64,000 nt of DNA, from assembly GCF_003570985.1 (NCBI RefSeq), contig NZ_QXIW01000016.1:5895-69894 (forward strand). The letters run 5' to 3'. The notes below the pieces were generated by a model. It worked only from the letters and a program-made list of their open reading frames with translations, had not been told where the DNA came from and searched no databases. The stretch comes from Candidatus Cryosericum hinesii (GTDB taxonomy: Bacteria > Caldisericota > Caldisericia > Cryosericales > Cryosericaceae). The translations under genes were made by a program, and so were the position numbers. Positions 32,265 to 40,400 of the stretch are shown here, piece after piece; the stretch's first letter is position 1, and every line of letters begins with the position of its first letter.

Positions 32265-33476
32265 ATGGAAGATACGCAACGCATATTTCAGGGATTTGAA
32301 CCGTCGAGTCTGGACGAGTTTGTGGGTCAGACTTCGGTTGCAGGGTCTGGCACGCCGCTTCGAAAGTTCATTGGTGACCACGTGCCGTTCAGCGCGATCA
32401 TATGGGGACCTCCGGGGTGTGGGAAGACGACGTTTGCGCGGCTGCTGGCGGCACAGTTGAGCGAGGAGTTGGAGTACGTGTCCGCTGTCTCGGCGGGCGT
32501 GCCTGAGTTACGTCAGATTGTAGCTCGCCACGCGGGGCATCCTTTCCTCCTGGTCGTAGACGAAGTTCACCGATTCAACCGGGTTCAGCAGGACTTCCTT
32601 CTGCCCATGCTGGAAAACCGGCTGATGACATTTGTCGGCCTGACAACGGAGAGCCCCTACGCTGCATTGTCGCCTGCCTTGCGCTCGAGGATCTTCATGT
32701 TGCGATTTGCGCCCCTGACCACGCCCGAGATCGCCCATATTCTCGCTCAGGGATGTGAGAAAGCGGGGATTCAGGTGGGTGGGACCGTGTTGAATCGCAT
32801 TGCGGCCTTCAGTTCCGGGGACGCGCGCGTCGCTATCAATGCTCTGGTATGGCTATACCAGTCAGGAAGCCTTGTAGAGGGAGTAGACCTGACCGAGCTT
32901 CTTAAGGAGGTTCCAGTAGCCAAGAACTTCGAGCAGGAGCACTATGACCTTGCCTCGGCATTCATCAAGTCGATGCGCGGATCTGATCCGGACGCTGCGC
33001 TGTACTACATGGCGCGCATGATTGACGCAGGAGACGACCCTCTCTTCGTGGCTCGGCGCATGATCATCTTCGCGGCAGAGGATATCGGCCTGGCGAATCC
33101 CTTTGCTGTTGTAATGGCGACAGCAGCGTACGATGCAGTGCATGCGGTGGGGTTGCCGGAAGCGATGCTCAACCTGACAGAAGCCGTCATTTATCTTGCG
33201 GGAAGCCGCAAGAACAATTCGGTACTGGGTGCCATGCGCCGTGCACGGGAACTTGCGCAACAGACGAAGAACGTTGATACGCCGATTCAGCTCAAGAACA
33301 GCCGCACCGGGCAAGCAATGTACAAGTATCCGCACAGTTTTCCTGGCAACTGGGTGGCTCAGGAGTACTTCCCTGATGAGGTGCATGACCGAGCCATCTA
33401 TCTACCCACTGGAGCGGGGTACGAACATGTGATCATCGGGTATTTGAAATCGCTTCGTGCGAAAAAGCCGGAATAG
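32265..33476 (+). CDS. rarA: Replication-associated recombination protein A (MgsA/RarA AAA+ ATPase)
   Basis: This 403-residue AAA+ ATPase acts at stalled replication forks. It has a Walker A GPPGCGKTT (48-56), Walker B VVDEVHRFN, the sensor segment TTESPYAALSPALRSR, and the C-terminal tetramerisation part typical of RarA (GSDPDAALYYMARMIDAGDDP, RRMIIFAAEDIGLANP). The C-terminal YKYPHSFPGNWV-QEYFP is a strong family marker. It begins at the predicted transcription start without a Shine-Dalgarno. The alanyl-tRNA editing gene follows 17 bases downstream. Confidence 0.96.
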   Translation: MEDTQRIFQGFEPSSLDEFVGQTSVAGSGTPLRKFIGDHVPFSAIIWGPPGCGKTTFARLLAAQLSEELEYVSAVSAGVPELRQIVARHAGHPFLLVVDEVHRFNRVQQDFLLPMLENRLMTFVGLTTESPYAALSPALRSRIFMLRFAPLTTPEIAHILAQGCEKAGIQVGGTVLNRIAAFSSGDARVAINALVWLYQSGSLVEGVDLTELLKEVPVAKNFEQEHYDLASAFIKSMRGSDPDAALYYMARMIDAGDDPLFVARRMIIFAAEDIGLANPFAVVMATAAYDAVHAVGLPEAMLNLTEAVIYLAGSRKNNSVLGAMRRARELAQQTKNVDTPIQLKNSRTGQAMYKYPHSFPGNWVAQEYFPDEVHDRAIYLPTGAGYEHVIIGYLKSLRAKKPE

Positions 33477-33493
33477 GTACAGGGGAGTCCGAC

Positions 33494-34675
33494 ATGCAGA
33501 AAGGGTACTGGGAGGAAGGCAGCAAGCTCCAATTCGATGGAATCGTGACTGCAACCGTGGAGACGGAGCGCGGCCTTGTCGTCCGGTTCGAGAAAACATA
33601 CTTTTATCCGGAGTGCGGTGGGCAACTCGCTGACGGAGGAACAGTCGGTGACATAACCATCCTTGACGCTCAACAGGATGAAGCCGGTCCATATGTTGTA
33701 CTACCTCTGGGATCCTCTGCTGACGTCGGTCTGCATCTGCTCTGCGTTGTCGACGCCGAGAGACGGGGCCGTCACACGCAGCTGCATTCGGCTCAGCACA
33801 TTCTAAGCAGGTTGCTGGATGACAGGGGCATTCGGACGCTGTCCTTTCACATGACCGAAGAGGAAGCCAGTATAGAGGTCGAGGCCACAGCGGTCAGCGG
33901 CAGTGTCCTGACAGAGATCGAAGACGCCGTAGAACGAGCCATCTGGCGGTGTCTACCGGTCGAGACGTTGTTCGTGGACGTGGCGGACATCGCTGCGTAC
34001 GATGTGCGCAAGGTACCCGAACTTGCAGGTGGACCGCTCCGCCTTGTCCGGATTGGGGATCTGGACACCAATCCGTGTGGCGGGACCCACGTTGCGTCGA
34101 CCGGCGAGATCGGTGCGTTTGCCATCATACGAAGTGACAAAGTGCGTGGCAATACTCGTCTCTACTTTGTTGCAGGGCGGACAGCGACGGCATATTACAG
34201 GCAAAACGACGCTGTGCTTCGGGAAATCGAACAGCAGCTGACATGTGGGCTTGGCGATATCTCGGCTTCGATTGCGAGGTTGCAGCAGCGCGACCATGAC
34301 GCAGCCAGGCAGGTCAAGGGTCTGCTGGCGATGGCTGCGGATGAGCTTGCTCACCAGGCTCTGGACGAGATCGCCTCACATGGTGTTGCCGTGATGGTTC
34401 TCGATGGGGTCCCCACCGAGCTCGCCCGCATGGTGACAGCCAAGTTGACTTCGGCTTCGGGTCCACTATGCATTCTCGTCTACCCCGGCGGCGGCACTGA
34501 TGGGCAGTTCGTCTGCTCGGTGCCGACCGGCGGTGAGGCACTGCTGGCAACTTTCAGTGCACGGATGAAGGAGACCTTCGGTGCCAAATCGGGCGGTGCA
34601 GGAAGAGTCATTCAGGGAAAGGTTGACACACGCATGACTCTGGATCAGCTGAAACCTCTTCTGGTGACAGAATGA
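33494..34675 (+). CDS. Alanyl-tRNA editing protein, AlaX long type with DHHA1 domain
   Basis: This 393-residue protein is a free-standing relative of the AlaRS editing half. It removes serine or glycine wrongly attached to tRNA-Ala. The zinc site is H98-x3-H102 (HSAQH) and CGGTH near residue 195. The N-terminal FEKTYFYPECGGQLAD barrel motif is present. A DHHA1 domain follows (SCI-like KSGGAGRVIQGKVDTR near the C-terminus). The length matches AlaX-L proteins of Firmicutes. GGGGAG precedes the ATG. It is probably co-transcribed with rarA. Confidence 0.9.
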   Translation: MQKGYWEEGSKLQFDGIVTATVETERGLVVRFEKTYFYPECGGQLADGGTVGDITILDAQQDEAGPYVVLPLGSSADVGLHLLCVVDAERRGRHTQLHSAQHILSRLLDDRGIRTLSFHMTEEEASIEVEATAVSGSVLTEIEDAVERAIWRCLPVETLFVDVADIAAYDVRKVPELAGGPLRLVRIGDLDTNPCGGTHVASTGEIGAFAIIRSDKVRGNTRLYFVAGRTATAYYRQNDAVLREIEQQLTCGLGDISASIARLQQRDHDAARQVKGLLAMAADELAHQALDEIASHGVAVMVLDGVPTELARMVTAKLTSASGPLCILVYPGGGTDGQFVCSVPTGGEALLATFSARMKETFGAKSGGAGRVIQGKVDTRMTLDQLKPLLVTE

Positions 34676-34750
34676 GCGTTGCCGGCGGGCAAACGGCAGG
34701 TCATTGATTGCATTAGCGTTCCAACTACACTGCTCGAAAAGGAGATGAAT

Positions 34751-35602
34751 ATGGGATCAATCATGGAAGCATCATTGTTTACTCGTAAGATCGAGGCTGA
34801 AATCGTCAAGGAGGTCGAGCGCCTGAAGTCAGAGGGACACAACCCTTCGCTCAGCGTGATTGTTGTTGGGAACAGCCCGTCGACAATGGTCTACTTCAAA
34901 AATATGTCGCACAAGGGCGTGGAACTTGGGTTCTATGTTGAGCTCCGAAAGATCGATGAGTCAATCGGAGCTGCCGAGGTGCTTGATCTCATCCACAGGT
35001 TGAACGAATCGAAGGACGTCGACGGCATCCTGGTTGGGCTTCCCTTGCCAAAAGAATATGATGTGGATTCGATCTTGCACGGCATCAGTCCCGACAAGGA
35101 CGTTGATGCTTTCCACCCCTTCAACATGGGGCAGTTAATGATTGGTAAGCCTCGTTTTGTCCCGGCCACCGCAAGATCGATCATTTCCCTCTTGGAGAAC
35201 TATGGCGTTCGCATCCAGGGCAAGAGCGCAGTCGTCGTCGGTCGCAGCAACATTGTGGGAAAGCCAGTCGCCTCCCTGCTGCTGCAGCGTGACGCTACTG
35301 TCACGGTGTGTCACTCCAAGACCGTCGACCTTGCCAAGTACACGCGTGAAGCAGATATCCTGGTCGTCTCGATGGGGAGACCCAGGGCGATTACGGCTGA
35401 CTATGTCAAGGAAGGCGCTGTCGTCATCGACGTAGGCATCAATGACGTCAATGGGAAAATTGTGGGTGATGTCGATTTCGAGGGCGTTCGCCCGAAGGCA
35501 TCGCTGATAACACCGGTGCCTGGTGGAGTCGGTGTACTGACGACTCTTATGCTGTTTGACAATGTCCTGAAGGCGGCCCGGTTGAACAGCGACAAGCACT
35601 GA
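34751..35602 (+). CDS. folD: FolD-like methylenetetrahydrofolate dehydrogenase/cyclohydrolase, catalytic residues altered
   Basis: This 283-residue protein has the FolD fold: an N-terminal substrate domain and a Rossmann domain with VVVGRSNIVGKPVASLL (161-177) and CHSKT. The C-terminal TPVPGGVGVLTTLMLFDN is conserved. In the folate site the usual Y-V-x-x-K lysine is M52 (VYFKNMSHK), the glutamine of VQLPLP is G96 (VGLPLP), and the P-C-T-P-x-G motif reads P-A-T-A-R-S. These residues are needed for the cyclohydrolase reaction, so activity is doubtful or limited to the dehydrogenase step. DVDAFHPFN is retained. I chose the ATG at 34751, six bases after GGAG; the ATG at 34745 is too close. Its neighbour is a degenerate DHPS-like gene. 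Confidence 0.85.
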   Translation: MGSIMEASLFTRKIEAEIVKEVERLKSEGHNPSLSVIVVGNSPSTMVYFKNMSHKGVELGFYVELRKIDESIGAAEVLDLIHRLNESKDVDGILVGLPLPKEYDVDSILHGISPDKDVDAFHPFNMGQLMIGKPRFVPATARSIISLLENYGVRIQGKSAVVVGRSNIVGKPVASLLLQRDATVTVCHSKTVDLAKYTREADILVVSMGRPRAITADYVKEGAVVIDVGINDVNGKIVGDVDFEGVRPKASLITPVPGGVGVLTTLMLFDNVLKAARLNSDKH

Positions 35603-35617
35603 GTCGGCGAGAACTGC

Positions 35618-36331
35618 CTACCAGTCGTAGACGCTTCCGGCGTCCACCTCCGTGAGCGACCCGTCAGGGTTCTTGAGGAGGAGGGCGCCGGTTCTTGACA
35701 GCCCGGTCACCCGGCCCGACTCGCGCTGATCGTTGAATTCCACCGTGACGAGTTCGTCCCGCAGGGCGAGATTGGCGTCCATCCATGAACTGAAGGTATC
35801 AAAGCCACGCAGAATGAGCGAACTTATGTCCAGTTCCACCATGTTCAGGATACTTGCACAGAGGTGCTGTACGTCGATGGTGCACCCCAGTTCTCCTCTC
35901 AGCGAAGTCACACGCAGCAACTGATCCGGGGTTACGACGTTGTTGACGTTAAGACCGATACCTATCAGCAGAGTTGCCATTCCGGACTGAACGAGCGTTT
36001 CAGCAAGGATACCGCAGACCTTGCGACGTTTGACAAGCAGGTCATTAGGCCATTTGACGAGTGCGCGAACGCCGGTCTCAGTCAACACGACGCTTGCCAC
36101 GGCGTGTGCTGCCACCATTGCAGCCTGACGAACTGTCTCAGGCGACGGTACGGCCAGGGCCAGCGTAAGCCACAAGCCTCCTTGTGGCGAATCCCAGCTC
36201 TTGCCACGTCGCCCTCGTCCCGCCGACTGTGTTTCGGCAATGATGGCGAATGGCAGCAAATGACCATCAAGTGCGATCTGGCGTGCAGCGTCCTGCGTCG
36301 ACGCTATGTTCGAATAGGTGACGAGTTCCAT
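35618..36331 (-). CDS. birA: Biotin--[acetyl-CoA-carboxylase] ligase, no regulatory domain
   Basis: This 237-residue enzyme activates biotin with ATP and attaches it to carboxylase carrier proteins. It has STQDAAR, the biotin-adenylate loop GRGRRGKSWDSPQGGLW, VKWPNDLLV and KVCGILAET, plus the small C-terminal SH3-like domain (VTVEFNDQRESGRVTGLSRTGALLL). It lacks the N-terminal helix-turn-helix, so it is the monofunctional form. Its start overlaps the upstream DHPS-like gene by 28 bases, so the two are one transcription unit. It is convergent with folD, only 15 bases apart. Confidence 0.92.
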   Translation of the reverse strand: MELVTYSNIASTQDAARQIALDGHLLPFAIIAETQSAGRGRRGKSWDSPQGGLWLTLALAVPSPETVRQAAMVAAHAVASVVLTETGVRALVKWPNDLLVKRRKVCGILAETLVQSGMATLLIGIGLNVNNVVTPDQLLRVTSLRGELGCTIDVQHLCASILNMVELDISSLILRGFDTFSSWMDANLALRDELVTVEFNDQRESGRVTGLSRTGALLLKNPDGSLTEVDAGSVYDW

Positions 36332-37323
36332 GGATCCTCGCGGATGGTGTCCAGGAGTTCACCGACGTGACGCGGCGCATCCGTGATGAAGATGCGTGCT
36401 CCACGGTCGACGAGACGGGTCAGCACGCATGCTCTCGTACTCACGGAAAGCATAGCGATGTCCTGTTGTCGCACAAGGACGGCATCCAGCCGAGGAAGAC
36501 CGACCGGAACCAGGGCTCCAGAGATTGTGTCGGAAGGGCCGTGGTGAAGCACGACCGTTACGAAAAGCCTTTCAGTGCCAACACCACCTGACACGAGTTC
36601 CTCAATGAGGTCTGCTGCCCCTTCGTCGGTGCACAGAGCCAGGACTGGTCCATCGGTGCCGGACAGCGCGTAGCCTTGTTGAACAATGACAGGCATTGGA
36701 GGCGCCAGAGTGATGGGCTGACTGTTCGGGACCCATGCTGCGATGGGGCACCCAGCAGTACCGACAAGTTTTTGAGCCACGCCCTGTACCATGGAGTTGT
36801 TGGAGCCTGTGACCACAAGAAAGTCCGATCGCTCCTCGAGGAGATTCCACGCGAGAGCAACGGCGTTGGCCACGTAATCGTGGACTCCCGGCGGTCGGAA
36901 GTCGCAGTCGACCAGGCCTCCGATGGCTACATCGGCACCTGTGCCAAACCAGCTCCTGGCAGGACGGGCGGCTGCAAGTCCTGCAAACAGCTGCAACCGC
37001 TTTGCAAGTTCTGACAGCTCGAACGGTTGCTGTTTCAGGATGTCGACTAGTCGAGTGTACTGGGCAAGTGTTCCCATCACGATGCAGTCCACACGTCCTG
37101 CTTCCATGCGCAGAGCCCCCGATGGAACGGCAACCTCACCTCCCTTGGCCAGCATCTCCTGTTTCAGGATGTTGGCAGCCTGTGGGAGTAGACCATTCAC
37201 TCGTATCACAAGGAATACCGCTTTGGCTGCCATGATATCGGCTCCCAAAGAGTAGCATTCCAGACCATTCAGAAGATCATGAGCCTGCTGAGCCGTTGAC
37301 ATATGCAAGAGTGAGAGTTCCAC
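36304..37323 (-). CDS. Degenerate dihydropteroate-synthase-like protein
   Basis: This 339-residue protein begins with a segment matching the N-terminal extension of some dihydropteroate synthases (ADIMAAKAVFLVIRVNGLLPQAANILKQ, EMLAKGGEVAVPSGAL, MGTLAQYTRLVDILKQQPFELSEL). The rest follows the DHPS barrel spacing but with motifs eroded. IGGLVDCDF stands where MGIxNxTPDSF is expected, LLEERSDFLVVTG where the A-x-I-D-I-GG strand is expected, and no DPG or SRK motif is seen. RGARIFITDAPRHVGELLDTIR resembles the C-terminal GA-I-RVHDV-E strand. It is probably non-catalytic or has a new function; homology is inferred by eye. It starts with GTG after AAAGGAG and leads into birA. Confidence 0.5.
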   Translation of the reverse strand: MELSLLHMSTAQQAHDLLNGLECYSLGADIMAAKAVFLVIRVNGLLPQAANILKQEMLAKGGEVAVPSGALRMEAGRVDCIVMGTLAQYTRLVDILKQQPFELSELAKRLQLFAGLAAARPARSWFGTGADVAIGGLVDCDFRPPGVHDYVANAVALAWNLLEERSDFLVVTGSNNSMVQGVAQKLVGTAGCPIAAWVPNSQPITLAPPMPVIVQQGYALSGTDGPVLALCTDEGAADLIEELVSGGVGTERLFVTVVLHHGPSDTISGALVPVGLPRLDAVLVRQQDIAMLSVSTRACVLTRLVDRGARIFITDAPRHVGELLDTIREDPWNSSPIRT

Positions 37324-37371
37324 GGTCGCTCCTTTCCGTCGCGGCCGATCTCTTTCAACCGTGGCTCATAA

Positions 37372-37400
37372 ATTGTATTCTCCTGCCTCGAGACTACAAT
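37372..37400. promoter_or_regulatory. Symmetric divergent promoter
   Basis: On the plus strand TTGTAT (37373-37378) and TACAAT (37395-37400) are 16 bases apart, reading toward the surface nucleotidase. On the minus strand TTGTAG and TACAAT, from the same hexamers read backwards, are also 16 bases apart, toward the DHPS-like gene. Confidence 0.55.
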
Positions 37401-37443
37401 ATTAACAAGTCACGGGTCTATTCTGCAAGTCGGGAGGAATGGA

Positions 37444-40400
37444 ATGAAGAAGCGCCTGTCAGTTCTGCTCAGTGTGATTCTCATACTGGGTCTGGTGTTC
37501 GCGAGCTTCCCGTTCAAGGTAGCCATGGCTGCCACGACCGTGAAGATAACCTTGCTCGAGACAAGTGACGTTCATGGGGTCATCTACCCGTATGATTACT
37601 TCAAGGACGCGCCCGCGAACGGCGGGTTCGCGAAACTGTCGACGCTGGTCAAGGGTGTCAGGGCTGACAACCCGAATACTCTTCTCCTGGATAACGGCGA
37701 CAATCAGCAGGGTACACCGCTGACATACTATTTCAACAAGGTCGACACGACTGGGCCAAACCCGGTGATCGCAGCCATGAACATCATGGGGTACGATGCG
37801 ATGACACTTGGTAACCATGAATTCAATTATGGACTCTCCATCGTCGACAAGGCCCGGTCCGAGTCCAAGTTTCCATGGCTTTCGGCCAATATTTACAAGG
37901 AAGATGGCACGAACTACTTCACGCCGTACATCGTCAAGACAGTTGCCGGTGTCAAGGTCGGCATTCTGGGGCTGACGACCAAGAACATCCCGAACTGGGA
38001 AGTGCCTGCGAATATCAAGGGCCTGGTCTTCAAGGATACGGTCGAAGAGGCCCAGAAGTGGGTCAAGATTCTCAAGGACACCGAGAAGGTCGACTTGGTC
38101 GTGCTCTTGGCACACGAGGGGTTTGAGAAGGACATCGACACCGGCAAGGATCTCGGTACTTCAATTGAGAACCAGGCCTATGCCATTGCGACGGCGGTCC
38201 CTGGCATCGACGTCATGTTGACCGGACATACCCACCTGTCTATCCCGGGCAAGACGCTCAACGGTGTTCTTGTCATGCAGCCAAAGAACGCAGGCGTCGA
38301 GATCTGCAAGGCAGACATTACCATGGAGCAGACTGCCACTGGGTGGAAGGTTGCCACGAAAACCGGAACCAATCTCCCTGTGACTGCCGACACTGTGGCT
38401 GATCAGGCCATTCTGGACGCGACCAAGACTCAGCATGAGACAGCGGTCAGCTATATGAAGCAGCCGATTGGCGAAGCGACGGGGGATTTCCCCGGTGCCA
38501 CGTCTCGGACTGGGGACAGTGCCATCATGGACCTGATTCAGAAGGTCCAGATGAAGTACGCGAACACCGATCTCTCGCTCGCAGCCATGCTGCCTGATCC
38601 CGCCCCCAGTTTCAAGAAGGGCCCACTGACGGTCCGCGATATGTATTCACTCTACATCTACGAGAATACGCTGTTTGCCATCACAGTGACCGGACAGCAG
38701 ATCAAGGATGAACTTGAGTGGTCTGCGAAGTACTTCAACACGTACACGTATAACAAGACAGCCACTACTCTGGTCAACTCCAGCGTGGTGGGCTACAACT
38801 ATGACATGCTGCAGGGAGCCGACTACGTTATCGATACCACGAAACCGGCGGGTCAACGCATCAGCGGCTTGATCTATCATGGCAAGCCCATGGATATGAC
38901 TGCAACGTATACGCTGGCTCTCAACAACTACCGGGCTGGCGGTGGCGGATTCCTTGGGTTCAAGGGCTCACCGATTGTCTACCAGTCCAGTGACGAGATT
39001 CGCAACCTGATGATCCAGTATGTTAAAGATACTGGGAAGATCGATGCAACAGTCGACAACAACTGGAGCCTCGTGCCGGACTATCTCAACTCACAGTATC
39101 GTGCAGCTATCGATACACTCAACAGACAGAGCGCGCTCAGCGAATTCCCCACAGGGGCGTTTGTCCCTGATTCCACAGCGACTCGAGGGGATCTCGCCGC
39201 GATTATTACCGGCTCCTACACCGCGATGGACAGTCGCAATCATGCGAGTTCGTTCGTCGACGTAGCCAGTAACGGCTGGTATGCTCGAGCGATCGGGACG
39301 GTTCAGGCTCGCAAACTGATGAACGGTACATCTGCCAGGACGTTCGCGCCCGATGCTCCAGCCACGACTGAACAGGCAGTCACTGCACTCATGAGAGCAA
39401 GTGGATACGGAAATGATGCTTCCAAGTATGATCTGTGTGCACAGCCTCTCGACAAGGTTCCAAACCTGTTCCGCAATACTGACGGCACGTGGAAATGGGA
39501 AGCCTTGGCAGCAGATACGAAGAAGAATAACGGAGCGACCATCAACATGCGTTCCGGCCAGTCTCTTGGTGGCGTGGAGATGTACGCTATAGCTCTTCCC
39601 GTAGTCCCTGGTATGGTTGTCAACGGCTATCCTACTGGCGGCGATCTCAAGGCATTTACGATGAAGAACGCGAAGTGGCTGCTGGACCGCACTGGATATG
39701 CTCTTGGCACGTGGTACAACAAGGGCAAGACCTATATCGACGTGAGTACGACAATCCCTTGGCGGGACTACGCAGTCACGCTGGGCAAGGAATACGACCA
39801 GATATCGATTTTTGACCTGGCCAACTTTGAGGAGATCCCTACCGGCGGTACGAGTGGCAAGTCCGGCAGGAAACCCAACATGAACCTCATCATCTCGGAC
39901 TGGGCACTGCCATACGTTGCGTTTGCTGAATCGAAGGGATTCATCACGGCCGAGCAGGCCACTGCCCCGAAGCATCAGCTCACGAGGGGTGAACTGGCAG
40001 ACATGGTCGTGAAGATGCGGTTCCCGACGGTGGTTATTCTGCAGACCAACGATTTCCATGGCAACCTGGTGCCAGCGATCGATGCCAACAAGAACAGCGT
40101 AGCGGGGGCGGCTCGTGAGGCTACCATCATCAACAGCATGCGCAGCACATTTGGCAAGGATCATGTTTTGCTCGTGGACGCTGGCGACGCAATCCAGGGC
40201 GCCACGATAGCGAACATGTTCCAGGGCAAGAACGTGATAGAGGTCTACAACGCGATGGGCTACGACGTGGCAACACTCGGCAACCATGAGTGGGACTACG
40301 GCCAGCAGGTCCTGAAGGATCGGATTTCAGAGGCCAAATTCGACTATGTGAATGCCAACGTGACCGGCGTCAATCTGGGCTGGAAGTCGAATGTCATCAA

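Noticed and set aside
39091-40287. 398-codon open frame on the minus strand
   Set aside because: It is antisense to the twin nucleotidase and is a by-product of codon bias.
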